64,000 nucleotides of DNA from Trichomonas vaginalis G3 (GCF_026262505.1 NC_067203.1:16876392-16940391), one strand, 5' to 3'. Positions 9,901 through 19,763 are shown, numbered from the stretch's first letter. Program-made: numbers and translations. The notes: generated by a model from the sequence alone, not told the origin.

Positions 9901-12481
9901 AGAAGCTGCAAAACACGGTGGTGCCGATGAGATATATAATCTTGCTAAATGTTACCATACGGGTGATGGTACTAGCAAAGATCTTAGGCAAGCACTGGAG
10001 AACTACAAGATTGCAGCCGATAAAGGCTCACTTTTGGCAGTTGGTGTAATTTCTAACGTTGCCAAAGAAGGACAGAAGCTTTCGAAGAAGGCCACGGATG
10101 TTTTCAAGAAGAGCCATGTCAGTTCAGATGTCCAGAGGGCCGAAACTCTCATAATGTACGCGATTATGTTAGTTATCGGAACAGATGACGTCGAAAAAGA
10201 CACAAAAGCCGCAGCCAAGCTTCTCAAAGTCGCCGCACAGAAAGGCTATGCAGAAGCTCAGTACGAATACTCGATTCTCCTTAAAGAAGGCGATGGGGTT
10301 TCACAATCAGATAAAGATTCTCTCCAATACTTGCACAATTCCGCCCAAAACGGATTCCTTCGAGCACAACTCGCTTATGGCGACCATCTCCTCTCCAACA
10401 AGGAGTTCCTTGATGCAGCTCGAGTCTACAAACAAGCTGCAGACAACGGAAACGCCGAAGCACAAGTGAATTACGGTGATTTAATTCTGCAAAACAAAGC
10501 AGGAAAAATCCCAGTTAACGATGCCACGAAATACTTCAAAATGGCAGCAGAACAGAACCATCCTTTAGCACTCTACAAACTAGGTGTTGTTTGCGAAGGA
10601 GTCGCAGTTGAACCTGTCCATTTCCAGAAAGCTTTAGGTTACTACAGACAAGCAATGAATTTAGGTGTCGAAAAAGCATCTTTGAAAGTTGCAAAAATGC
10701 TTTGTGAATTGAACGAAAACCTTGAAGAAGCAGGAGATATAATAGAGAAGGAGATGAATAAAGGAAACAAAGAGTGTTGTTATAATCTCGCTCATATGTA
10801 TATCAGTGGAATTGGAAGAGAAATTGACTACGAAAAAGCCATTGAAATCTTAAAAATTGGATTGGATTCATCGCAAGCAATTAAATGTTCATTTACTTTA
10901 GCTTGTTTAGTATATAAAACAACACAAAACCCTTCTCCCAACTCTCTAAAGTTCTTCGAAATGTGCCAAGGCGAATTCGAACAAACTGCGAAAAACATAA
11001 TTGGATACGCTTATTATACAGGAAAAGGTTACGGAGAAGATAAAATGAGGGCAAAACAAATTTGGTCTATTTCTAAAGAACAAGGTGGAAGCGAATCAAT
11101 GTTCAACTTAGCAATGATGATAATGAAAGGTGAAATAGAAAATGATCATGAAAACGAACTCGAAAATTTACTCAAAAAATCTGCCGCGAGTGGATATTTT
11201 CCCGCAGCTTTTCATTACGCAGAATATCTCTGTAAAAGAATGAAAGATAATGATGATGACGTTGCAAGACAATACTATTCTAATGCTGCTAGAGGAGGAC
11301 ATATCCCATCAATGCTGAAGGTAGCAATAATGTATGATAGAGGTTCAAAATCTTTCGAAAGATCTCCTTCGAAAGCATTGGAATTTTTCAAAATGGCCGC
11401 CGATACAAAAATTGACGAAAAAGTTCCACAAGATTGGAAATTTGGTCGGTTGGATTTCATTATTTCTGAGAGTTTCTTCAAGACTCATGAAGATTACGAG
11501 CATGACTTGAGTCTCGCCATGCAAAGGACAGGAGAAATCCTTCTTGGTGGCGAAGCAGGTTATTCTGATTACCAACTCGCGAGGGAATATTTCGAAAGAG
11601 CAAGAAAACATAATGACGTGGAAGCAACTTTCCAACTTGGTCAAATTTATGAACATGGTTTGGGTGTTGATTGTTCAACAACAAGAGCAAAAGAATATTA
11701 TGAAGAAGCTGCTTCAAAAGGTCACAAATTCGCAAAATTGTATTGTAATTTTCCTAAAACAGAAAGAGAAGAAATTGCATCACTTTTGGACAGATATCCA
11801 AACGTAAATGCAGAAAAAGCAATTGAAGAAATCCTTGGTAACAAAGAAGATGGTATCAGTACTGCTCTTAAAAGTCTGATGAAAGTTTCATTGGATGAAG
11901 AAGAAGATGAAGATTACGATTTCATGTTGGATGATTTGAATTTAATTGCAGATGAATTCAAAAACAAAAATTTTCCAAAACTTGACAACCAAACAGAAAA
12001 TTTAGTTCAGAAGAAGTCATCAGTTTTTCCACAGATGTCACAATTTGACTTCATCTCTTATATACAGAGTGAATCTGGATCAATCACAGACATGAAACCT
12101 CCTTTCATGGTCAGTTTCGAAACTAACATGAAGCTGCATATGTTTCCAAGAAGAGACGGAACACAGCTTGGATTTAAAGTTGCTCCAACAAAATTGAACA
12201 CGACATATAAGAATAGAAAACCGGTTTTCAAAGTTGATTTGAAACAAAATATTGATTACTCAAATCCAGCAATTTTATATAATCAATCCGTTTCTTTGCA
12301 GAAGGAAGAATCTACATTTGACGAAGGTTTGAAGTTACTGAGACTTTCTGCCGAACAAGGATTTCCTTCAGCTTTGTTTGATCTTGCAAAAATGTACAAA
12401 TATGGTGATAGAATAGAGAAAAACGAGGAAATTGCAGATAAATTGTTTAAATTGGCAACAGAGAGAAGCAACAAAGAATAA
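6977..12481 (+). CDS. LRR - pseudokinase - Sel1-repeat protein, 1,834 aa
   Basis: Single uninterrupted frame. Residues ~1-285 are helical and not assigned. Residues ~290-495 hold leucine-rich repeats of the LxxLxLSxNxI type (e.g. LTKLNLSFNFLTSIDFLS). Residues ~525-795 form a protein-kinase fold: the beta-3 lysine motif survives as FIAKKI and the APE motif as YVAPE, but the catalytic loop reads HSRLTPSSIL instead of HRDLKPxNIL and the DFG position reads DHY, so phosphotransfer is unlikely. From ~845 to ~1,590, and again at ~1,760-1,834, are many Sel1/TPR-like repeats (AxYxxGxxxxxGxGxxxDxxxAxxYxxxAA), which serve as protein-binding solenoids. An acidic low-complexity stretch separates them. The product is probably a cytosolic scaffold in signalling; family members are abundant in trichomonads. 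It lies 211 bases after the tRNA. Confidence 0.85.
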   Translation: MNENDFKQTKLSRCLNNYVTCENRIWSIDGENIIQSGKIIYDLLNTKAVSAEICILTINNAFSHRIASQKSLISLLNVIKPTNTKKFTALLEELEPKVIDITYPTSFINLSEEAILVYLNLAAEANDTAKYFDILSNQICKPTSQTLISALKGGSLEIIKDLFSKKVTIPRGDIVKLLIEYHQNTILKFYFPFNEIQTQVYIGALCEFSNLEIIAFTFQNNTTNLNAESLSTLLFFTHLYKAFDLYDNLSEFYKNTINDVLNKVETVSIKSFEEFKFNLPQTITNIELYDEKSFGYVYGDYLSKFSRLKSLVLSNCELHYLKDLKSSIIEMDLSNNFITTVENCGPLSELTKLNLSFNFLTSIDFLSKAKSLRELDLSANQCLIDFSLLSKCPNLEKIKLSFNKTTNITSDQPFMNLIYLDLSRNEISSIPQPNLFPNLQKLDLSFNNITEIPNIMIEFKSLLDLNLSHNSISNFENLKPISSQLNTFKCESNNVSQFEVFTLLGYDSCIEKIAPSLSFFPNESKVHKYGSKMRGRLEVFATYQDNEGKTQFIAKKIHQMYMTTKEPTEIANILLNYYKANCTSLLQPTGVLLPNQDSRYYFTILSQVDDNYFTLDTVLNSVKPSDGKETHWNDTNRYIIAIGVAAALKSLHDMKMIHSRLTPSSILLDSMNYPFIWDHYLYSIEKDEIYSNFAQNTYQYVAPECLYSSDITEKADVYSFGIILRQLVFNDSIYDTTHKESAIYHAIQMGTTPKVECGTPFYKYLTNLCLEYDPNKRPSMKEIFEKLKDLKNELFVNVDKNQINEYIKTLESPGQKPPCNMEDVATYFSDLKMLREQADSNNPQKQLLYGKLLISKLETRLGLAYLRQAATSQDPIAMYKYGLVLSNAVAPDNDDATAFQYLKMASDKGNIEATAKYAQFLRKGRGCQKNLSQSLQLFKTAADKNCLSAQVGYAEMLHDGEGTSPNLREAFYYTKEAAKHGGADEIYNLAKCYHTGDGTSKDLRQALENYKIAADKGSLLAVGVISNVAKEGQKLSKKATDVFKKSHVSSDVQRAETLIMYAIMLVIGTDDVEKDTKAAAKLLKVAAQKGYAEAQYEYSILLKEGDGVSQSDKDSLQYLHNSAQNGFLRAQLAYGDHLLSNKEFLDAARVYKQAADNGNAEAQVNYGDLILQNKAGKIPVNDATKYFKMAAEQNHPLALYKLGVVCEGVAVEPVHFQKALGYYRQAMNLGVEKASLKVAKMLCELNENLEEAGDIIEKEMNKGNKECCYNLAHMYISGIGREIDYEKAIEILKIGLDSSQAIKCSFTLACLVYKTTQNPSPNSLKFFEMCQGEFEQTAKNIIGYAYYTGKGYGEDKMRAKQIWSISKEQGGSESMFNLAMMIMKGEIENDHENELENLLKKSAASGYFPAAFHYAEYLCKRMKDNDDDVARQYYSNAARGGHIPSMLKVAIMYDRGSKSFERSPSKALEFFKMAADTKIDEKVPQDWKFGRLDFIISESFFKTHEDYEHDLSLAMQRTGEILLGGEAGYSDYQLAREYFERARKHNDVEATFQLGQIYEHGLGVDCSTTRAKEYYEEAASKGHKFAKLYCNFPKTEREEIASLLDRYPNVNAEKAIEEILGNKEDGISTALKSLMKVSLDEEEDEDYDFMLDDLNLIADEFKNKNFPKLDNQTENLVQKKSSVFPQMSQFDFISYIQSESGSITDMKPPFMVSFETNMKLHMFPRRDGTQLGFKVAPTKLNTTYKNRKPVFKVDLKQNIDYSNPAILYNQSVSLQKEESTFDEGLKLLRLSAEQGFPSALFDLAKMYKYGDRIEKNEEIADKLFKLATERSNKE

Positions 12482-12833
12482 TACCAATTTTTTTATTGTT
12501 ATGTAATAAAAATATCTTGTTTATGTAATTAGATATTTACAATATATATGTACTTTTTATAAGTCTCGAAGTAATACAATAATTGAAGGAAACAAGAAAA
12601 GAATCAGAGGTATTTTGTACAAAAATCTCGTATTTTTGATAATCATCATTTGTTATATGATAATATCCGAGTATGAAAGTTAAAGTGAAATTTCCAAGGC
12701 ATTTAAATTGAAAGATAGTCTCACGAAAATTCTGACGGCAACCTGCAAAGCTGCTTCCAAGGCATTAGAAAAAAAATTGAATAGTGGAAATTTTTTTTGG
12801 TAAAGTTATGAAATTTCAAAAGTAGTTCAGGAC
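12482..12833. other. Intergenic, nothing recognised
   Basis: About 350 bases of AT-rich DNA with a short repeated phrase (TTCCAAGGCATT near 12692 and 12758). No gene, hairpin or clear start-site motif was seen. Confidence 0.5.
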
Positions 12834-14087
12834 ATGAATTACGAATACATTGCTGCTCATATCAGCGATTATATTCAAAATGAAAACTTCTTTGATACAT
12901 TTAACAAAGAAGATATTAAACAAATCATGAAATATTCAACTTTAACAGCAAATCAATACGTTACTCTTCTCAAACAATCATCTACAACTATCAAGGCCAA
13001 AGAATTATATGTATGTACACGAAATGCAAATGTTACTATCCAAAACATGGAGGAAGTCGTTTCTACTCTGAAATCTGTCAAAAAATACATGAAATTCAAT
13101 ATATTCGATGGTATCATTGATATTTTGGATCAAAAAGAGCAAGAAATACCTCTTTCTACAGAAGGAATTCAAAATCCAAGACAAAATGCTGCCAAAGAAA
13201 CAAATGTCAATCAAACTAATGGAAATATCAATGACTCTAGAGAGATTTTTACTAAAATCGCAGAACTTAAGAAATCTAGTGATTTTGAACGTGTTTACAA
13301 CTTCTTTAAGGAACTTTCTGCTCAAGGAAATCAGGAAATGATTCAAAAAGCATGTGAAGAAGGACTTTTGGAAAAGAAGATAATGTGTGGTAATAATGTG
13401 CTTCATATAGCATGTGAAAGAGGAAATCTCAGACTTGTCAAATCACTCATTGAATGTAAGTGTGATAAAGAAGTAAAGAATGATGATGGATGTACTCCAC
13501 TCATTTGTGCATCACTGCATGGTTGTATTGAAGTTGTTCAATATCTTATCTCAGTTGGAGCTAATAAAGAAGCAAGGGATAATAATGGCGGATGGACTCC
13601 ACTCATTTCTGCATCAGCTAATGGTCAACTTGAAGTTGTTCAATATCTTATCTCTGTTGGAGCTAATAAAGAAGCAAAGGATAATGGTGGATGTACTCCC
13701 CTCATTTGGTCATCAGCTAATGATCAACTTGAAACTGTTCATTATCTTATCTCTGTTGGAGCTGATAAAGAAGCAAAGGATAATGATGGAAAGACTCCAC
13801 TCATTTGGGCATCATATTTTGGTTATCTTGAAATTGTTCAATATCTTATCTCTATTGGAGCTAATAAAGAAGCAAAGTCTAATGATGGATATACTCCACT
13901 CATTTGGGCTTCACAACGAGGTTATCTTGAAGTTGTTCAATATCTTATCTCAGTTGGAGCTAATAAAGAAGTAAAGTCTAATAATGGATGTACTCCACTC
14001 ATTTATGCATCAGCTAATGGTTTTCTTGAAGTTGTTCAATATCTTATCTCAGTTGGAGCTAATAAAGAAGTAAAGATTAAAGAATGA
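12834..14087 (+). CDS. Ankyrin-repeat protein with premature stop near the C-terminus
   Basis: The 417-codon frame starts at an ATG. Residues ~1-150 resemble the helical N-terminal region that precedes ankyrins in many trichomonad proteins; residues ~185-415 contain about seven ankyrin repeats of 33 residues with the consensus DGxTPLIxASxxGxLEVVQYLISVGANKEAK. The repeats are also alike in DNA sequence, which points to recent expansion or conversion. One repeat is a residue longer (DNNGGWTPLI) and the next a residue shorter. The stop TGA at 14085-14087 is followed in the same frame by 17 sense codons reading KTAFKVAKDNVRSYLKA and then TAG at 14139-14141, which is the usual end of such proteins; the TGA sits where other repeats have GGA (Gly). 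So a nonsense change has shortened the protein slightly. Confidence 0.85.
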   Translation: MNYEYIAAHISDYIQNENFFDTFNKEDIKQIMKYSTLTANQYVTLLKQSSTTIKAKELYVCTRNANVTIQNMEEVVSTLKSVKKYMKFNIFDGIIDILDQKEQEIPLSTEGIQNPRQNAAKETNVNQTNGNINDSREIFTKIAELKKSSDFERVYNFFKELSAQGNQEMIQKACEEGLLEKKIMCGNNVLHIACERGNLRLVKSLIECKCDKEVKNDDGCTPLICASLHGCIEVVQYLISVGANKEARDNNGGWTPLISASANGQLEVVQYLISVGANKEAKDNGGCTPLIWSSANDQLETVHYLISVGADKEAKDNDGKTPLIWASYFGYLEIVQYLISIGANKEAKSNDGYTPLIWASQRGYLEVVQYLISVGANKEVKSNNGCTPLIYASANGFLEVVQYLISVGANKEVKIKE

Positions 14088-14390
14088 AAAACTGCATTCA
14101 AAGTTGCAAAAGATAATGTAAGAAGCTACCTAAAAGCTTAGATTTAAGTAAACTATTGAATTTAAGATAAAAAGTTAATTTTTTCGATGAATCAGCAATG
14201 TTTGACTAAATATGTTCGCTGTAGCATATATTGGATAAGTTTCAAGAAAATATTAATTATTTCAATCATATTGTCATATGATATGGCATTACACGTTAAA
14301 GCATTATTATGGCGAATTAAATACTTAATGATTGACTAACTGAAATCGAATGAACCTAATCCTCCCAATTTTTTTAATTTTCGCCCTTGG

Positions 14391-15442
14391 TAAGGGTTTC
14401 GTTTTGCGAAAAAAACGTACAATACGCAATTTCGCTAAAAAAACATTTAGCTAGCAATTTCGACCTTTGACTCCACTCAAGACGTTACTTTTTTAATTTT
14501 GCGGTATCATATTTTTGGAAAATCTTTATGAATATTATATAAAAAGTCTCTTTAATATCTATATTTCATATTTTTATCGATTTTTAAAGTTTTTGCGAAA
14601 AGTATTCAATTATTTTGCTATTTGGTCGGGTAAATGTCAGATTTGCGACATTTTCTGATATGATATTCAGATTCTACGTTGATAATAATGCTTATAGAAC
14701 CCTCTTGCTATTGTGTCAAAATTGCGAAACCGATAGCAAAAATATCTCGCAATATCAAAATTGAGATATTGAGTGAATTATGCATTATAGAGATTAAAAA
14801 TCTGATTTGTGAAAACATCTCATCAGTTTCTAGCTAATTCAAAAATCTTTACTATCTTATTCGATTAAAATGAAAAGGGAATAGTTTCATTATGCTTTAA
14901 ATGACAGCCTTATAATATAATCATAGTTTTCGCTCAATATGCAGCATTTTTTTTTCGAAATCTATGGTCAATGTCCTAAATACTGATTGCTTTGCATTCA
15001 TATCTCTTACATTTTCTATACCCACATCACTATTCATTGCTATTCCTATTTTTCATTTTTGTTTGTTTCTCATAATTTCTCAAAAAACACGATAACTTGA
15101 TATTTGTAAATATCATACTTTATAACGTAAATAAGAACTTGACCTATTAAGAAAAGCAGTAATGAAAAGAAAATCCGAAATTCATAAAAATTACAAGTTT
15201 CTGATGACAATTAGCTTAATTAAACCAGGTACAAGATTATATAATTGTATTTTCTATCCAATTATCCATAGAATATCTTATCCAGAAAAAATAACTTGAT
15301 CAATACCAAATGATTTTTTAACTAGTAAATAAAGTATTTTCTTTACACACACATTGTATATCATAGTTTTTTTTTGGTTTCGCAAAACATCCAAAAACAA
15401 ATATGCTATAAAAGTGACAATTTTAGCAAAACGAAACCCTTA
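14391..15442. mobile_element. Non-autonomous DNA transposon, hAT-like, 1,052 bp
   Basis: The ends are inverted repeats: TAAGGGTTTCGTTTTGC at the left (from 14391) and its reverse complement at the right, ending ...ACGAAACCCTTA at 15442. They are flanked by a perfect 7-bp direct repeat, CCCTTGG, at 14384-14390 and 15443-15449, read as a target-site duplication. The interior is AT-rich, lacks any long open frame and has repeated GCGAA/TTTCGC subterminal motifs. With no transposase it would depend on an enzyme supplied elsewhere. The TIR start resembles hAT ends, but hAT elements usually duplicate 8 bp, so family placement is tentative. It sits between an ankyrin gene and the gene at 15533. Confidence 0.75.
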
Positions 15443-15532
15443 CCCTTGGTGAATTTTTTTTTGAATATCTGTGGAACCAAATGATAACTTTCCATGGAAA
15501 TTACTCAATTGTAATTTTTTTTGAGTAATGCA

Positions 15533-16921
15533 ATGGACTTTTATAAAATCAACGACAATACAAAAAGCAAGAGGAATTTCAGTTCACTGACTGATAACAA
15601 AGATATTGCACTGCATTTAAATGAATTTGAAGCCGTTTTGCACAAAATACTAGAAAATCAAACAGATGAAGAACAATTAGAACGCTATTTAGCGAATGTT
15701 ATTGAATATTTGCAATATAAGCATATCGAATACATTGAAATATTTAATGAAAATGACGGATTGTTAATATTAGTTCATATTATTCAAGATTTTCCAATCT
15801 TAATAGAAGACTACATCATACACATTATCGAATTACTTTTAGAAATATCAGATGAGGATACAATAGATAATTTTATAAATAATCAGATCATAATTGAAGC
15901 AATCATAGACAATTTTCATATCCCTTCCTCATTACATTGTATGCTCATACTTCTTAGTAAATCCACACAAATACCTTCATTTATTTTTGATAATTTGAGT
16001 TTTGATTTATTATTCCAATGTTTTGGAGAAAACAGAGAATTTATTGAAGATTACAGCAATGAAATTGTTCCATCATTAATAATTACATGTGTCCTGTTGA
16101 AACACCTAAAAATTGAGCTCAATGATTCAAATTTAGAAATTCTCATATTTCTTTTAAATTCAATATCAGAAATTGGGTTCGATATTATTTGTGATGATGA
16201 AATGATCCAATTTTTGGAATCAATCGATTTTATTATCAAAATTATCCCAAATTTGATATATAATATTTCAGATTCTTTCTATGACGGTATTTTACAGTTA
16301 GAGCAAAAATTGAAGTACAAAACTTATGTATATTCAATTTTAATTGATTTATATAATCAAGATTTAATTTTTCAACCCACTGACCAATCATTTTCACATC
16401 ATATATATGAGAAATTAGATTTATTTTCAATCACATCATTTGTTTTTCATCAGAACAATCTTGGAAAATCAAATTTTGCATTTTCTTTAGCTATTGATGT
16501 TCTTAGTATTTATTACAGTCTAAACAACAATGAAATTGGTTCGGAATTCAGTCATGAACTATTTCAGCATTTGATTGAATTTTTTATTCTATCTCAATTT
16601 ACAAATCGAAAAATTTTACTCAGAATGATAGAAAAAATGGTGAATTTATCAGATTCATTAATTGTTTACTTAACAGAAGAATTTGTATCGATTTTGATTG
16701 AAATGCTCGATCCTTCTTTCGAAGAATCAAAAATTCCTTTAAGAATCTTATTAATTGTATCAGAAAATGTTAATTTAGGAAAACCAACTGCAATTTCCAA
16801 AGATTTTTTGTTGGAATCAGATTTAGTCGATTTCTTGGTCAACGAACTTGATACTGAGAATGACGAACAAGAAAGAGTTGTTCAAACTATTCTAAATAAC
16901 CTCGGAATTGACAATGATTAA
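15533..16921 (+). CDS. Uncharacterised all-helical (ARM/HEAT-like) protein, 462 aa
   Basis: The first in-frame ATG is at 15533, only 91 bases after the transposon's right end; an upstream TTG at 15521 is not a plausible start. The sequence alternates amphipathic helices rich in I, L, F, D and N (e.g. IIELLLEISDEDTIDNFI, LLRMIEKMVNLSDSL) in the style of armadillo/HEAT solenoids. There is no signal peptide or membrane segment and no catalytic motif. A protein-binding scaffold role is plausible but unproven. The adjacent transposon may lie within its original promoter region. Confidence 0.6.
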   Translation: MDFYKINDNTKSKRNFSSLTDNKDIALHLNEFEAVLHKILENQTDEEQLERYLANVIEYLQYKHIEYIEIFNENDGLLILVHIIQDFPILIEDYIIHIIELLLEISDEDTIDNFINNQIIIEAIIDNFHIPSSLHCMLILLSKSTQIPSFIFDNLSFDLLFQCFGENREFIEDYSNEIVPSLIITCVLLKHLKIELNDSNLEILIFLLNSISEIGFDIICDDEMIQFLESIDFIIKIIPNLIYNISDSFYDGILQLEQKLKYKTYVYSILIDLYNQDLIFQPTDQSFSHHIYEKLDLFSITSFVFHQNNLGKSNFAFSLAIDVLSIYYSLNNNEIGSEFSHELFQHLIEFFILSQFTNRKILLRMIEKMVNLSDSLIVYLTEEFVSILIEMLDPSFEESKIPLRILLIVSENVNLGKPTAISKDFLLESDLVDFLVNELDTENDEQERVVQTILNNLGIDND

Positions 16922-16948
16922 ATAAAGATTATTTTTAAAAGAATTTTT

Positions 16949-17170
16949 ATAGATTGTCTACATAAAATTTACTATTTGCATTTATTGAATGCTCCTCATA
17001 TAAAAATATCTTATTCATGTGTAAAAATATCTAGTTTCTAGTTTCATGCTACAAAGATTTAATGAATTCATGTAGATTGTTTACATAGTATACTATATGC
17101 ATATTTTGAATGTTAGTCGAATACTCTTCAAGTAAAAGTCATCTTATTTATGTGTAAAAGAAGTTCTAGT
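16949..17170. repeat. Diverged tandem duplication, ~124-bp unit
   Basis: A block starting TAGATTGTCTACATA (from about 16949) recurs as TAGATTGTTTACATA from about 17072; both end with a CTTATTYATGTGTAAAA phrase followed by TCTAGTT. The two copies have several small indels, so the event is old. There is no coding potential. Confidence 0.65.
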
Positions 17171-17326
17171 TATATCCAACTAAGAAAATAGTAAGACATA
17201 TAAGATATGAGATATTTGTTTATTCTTTCATCTATATTAGATAGTAGAGATCAATAATTAATCAACTTTTAATATTATTCATCTAGATGAATCCTTTGTT
17301 TTTAAAAATATCGGATACTTGTAATT

Positions 17327-18447
17327 AGGGATTTAAAAACGGTTTCGCCAAATGGCGAATTGCTGAAAATTCGCTAACTCAGCCTGATTTTTTCGAATTC
17401 GGCGAACTCAAAAAGTGACATAATTTATACTGAATCTCGCTATAATCATTGATAATTTTTGCATATGTCAAATAGTTACAGTATGTTTATAACTTTATTT
17501 CGTATAGTCATGATGCTCATGATAGCCATTTTGAATTTAAGTGAATAATTGACAGATTCAAGGCGTCAATACTTGTTTTTGGAAACTTATCATATAACTT
17601 CAAATATATTAATACAGTACCATGCAAATACTGTAATGACTTCTCGTGTTTTTTAGATAATCTCGATAATATCTTTTATTTATCTCATTATATTGAATAA
17701 TTTCTTCTTCTTTTCAATTATCTTTTTACACAAGTAAATCCTATTATTAAAAATGCTGAGTAATTGAGAAAAACCTAAATATTTGCAAATATTATCTAAT
17801 TTTAGATAAATTCCTTCACAATATCATAAAGGAAGAGATTCCAAATAATATTAATAATATTAAGTATTAGTGTGCGGAAAAGGCAACAATTTATTTCATT
17901 CAAATTTTTCAAATTAAAACCATGCCATTTCTTAAAGCGCACATAAAAACTGTTTATGTTATGAGTAATAATTTATAACGAACTTAATCATAAATTTCTT
18001 AGTTTTGAATTCAAAATTATTCTGATTAGTTAGTATGAGAATAAATTGTTATGATTTAATCAAACTAACATCAAGAAAAGCTAATTTTGCAATCAGCATA
18101 ATGAAATGCAAAACCAAAAAAAATAATATTTTTTAATCGTGAACAAATATGAACTTTATTGTCATAATATATATATTCATCAAATATATTTTGCGAATTC
18201 GCCATTTTGTAAAGTAAAATTGAGAGGAAAACGATAATCCCAAAATAAAAATAATAGACCCTATCTTAAAATCATGAAGATTATCACACAATAAAAATGT
18301 AAGACCCTTTATTAATAAAAAACGAGAATTCCACAAAATAAAAATAACAGACCCTTTTATATGGTTTGGAAATTGAAAAATGGCGAATTCGCCAAAAAAT
18401 TAGAAGTGGCGCAATTCGCCATTTTGCGAACTTTTTTTAAATCCCTA
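17327..18447. mobile_element. Non-autonomous DNA transposon, hAT-like, 1,121 bp
   Basis: Left end TAGGGATTTAAAAA (from 17327) is matched at the right by TTTTTTTAAATCCCTA ending at 18447, and more loosely by a second inverted block, GCCAAATGGCGAATTGC on the left versus GCGCAATTCGCCATTTTGC on the right. A 7-bp direct repeat, TTGTAAT, flanks it (17320-17326 and 18448-18454). TAGGG-type ends are typical of hAT elements such as Ac/Ds. The interior has no transposase; near the right end are three degenerate copies of AAAATAAAAATAAYAGACCC (about 18240-18357) and several palindromic GGCGAATTCGCC motifs, like the subterminal binding sites of hAT elements. Confidence 0.78.
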
Positions 18448-18703
18448 TTGTAATATGAAATCATTCATATATGACTGACTTTAGTGAGATGTGTTAAGTC
18501 AGTTTCGAAGAATTATTAATTGATCTGAAACTCAAATCGAATCACAATAGTTTAGAGGCAACCAGTATTCATATAATTCTTGAAATTAGTGCGGAAAAGT
18601 AACATGAATAGAAATATAATTTTATAATAAAATAACAAAAATAAATAAATTAAAAGAATATATCATAACAGTAGTATAAGTCAACTAATAATTGAAATAA
18701 ATT

Positions 18704-19558
18704 TCATTTTGAAAGAAAATTATTGATATCAAAGCTTAGATTCTCTTCTGGCATTTCTTCCGGCAGAGAAGACACTTCTTCAGGTGCATTCCATGCTGGA
18801 AGTGTCTGCAAATCGCTCTTAATATCAATAGCGTTATATTCCATAAACAAATCAGAAAGTAATTCATCCTGAGTATGTGTAGACTTAGTAAGTTTGTCTG
18901 CCAATTCAGTTAGTAATACGTTATATCGCATAGCTCTCTTTTTATCAATGTATTCAAATTCTGATATGAAAATATCAACAGCTTTGTATAATCCATCAAC
19001 CTCTACGTTATATATATCAAGGTATCCATCCATTTTTTCTACAAAAGGCCTATAATCGAAAGCTTTATTGACAAAAAGATCTTCATTCTTTTTCGAAGTC
19101 TGATTTGCATTTAGTTGTTCTAATTCGTTGATGTAACAAATATTATCCTTAAGGAGTTCAGTATATTCATGCTTTGCATTTTTATATACTTCAATTGTTG
19201 TGTTTAATTTAGTTTGGGCTTCTGCAATAGATTCTTGATATGATTTGTAAATGGATTCCATCTCCGGTATGAACTTATTTTCAATATAATCGCAGATATG
19301 TTCCCAAGATGTTGGTTTTGCAAAATCTGAAAGGATAAATGACTTGAGACCTTCTGCTAATGTAGGAGTTGAAAGATTTTCAAAGCTAAGCTTTTTAATA
19401 ACATGATCTCTTCTTGCAAAATAATTTTTTGTGTAAATATTGCGGAATTCTAAGAACTCATTGGCGAGAACAATCAATGCCTTGATTTCATTTATTATGG
19501 CATCTTTGGCAGAAATTATCTTTTGAATTGCTTCTGTTATATCATTGATATTACTCAT
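18704..19558 (-). CDS. Helical protein, possible F-BAR/BAR-type, 284 aa
   Basis: Minus-strand frame from ATG at 19558 (MSNINDITEAIQKIISAKDA) to TGA at 18704. An extension to 19603 uses TTG and is unlikely. The protein is almost wholly helical: residues ~10-60 (EFLEFRNIYTKNYFARRDHVIKKL) and ~95-150 (SWEHICDYIENKFIPEMESIYKSYQESIAEAQ) have the spacing of F-BAR domains, which bind and bend membranes; the tail after residue ~255 is acidic and proline-containing (PEEVSSLPEEMPEEN). No single diagnostic motif is present, so generic coiled coil is the alternative. It lies convergent to the ARM-like gene across the second transposon. Confidence 0.5.
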   Translation of the reverse strand: MSNINDITEAIQKIISAKDAIINEIKALIVLANEFLEFRNIYTKNYFARRDHVIKKLSFENLSTPTLAEGLKSFILSDFAKPTSWEHICDYIENKFIPEMESIYKSYQESIAEAQTKLNTTIEVYKNAKHEYTELLKDNICYINELEQLNANQTSKKNEDLFVNKAFDYRPFVEKMDGYLDIYNVEVDGLYKAVDIFISEFEYIDKKRAMRYNVLLTELADKLTKSTHTQDELLSDLFMEYNAIDIKSDLQTLPAWNAPEEVSSLPEEMPEENLSFDINNFLSK

Positions 19559-19763
19559 CTTGATATATAAAAAAATTAATTTGAGAGAATTACTGGTCAA
19601 CAAAGTTTTTATTGAATCGGATGCAGGAAACGTTATTAAGAAATTAAACCTATTACACCAAGATAAAATTTGTCATTTTTTAAGACCAAAATTTTCTAAA
19701 AATAAAACCGAATTATCACAAAATTTGAATAATTTTATTAAGTTTACACGGAATAAATTTGAT

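Noticed and set aside
13480-13974. Overlapping frame within the ankyrin repeats
   Set aside because: Shifted-frame shadow of the 99-base repeats, without independent features.
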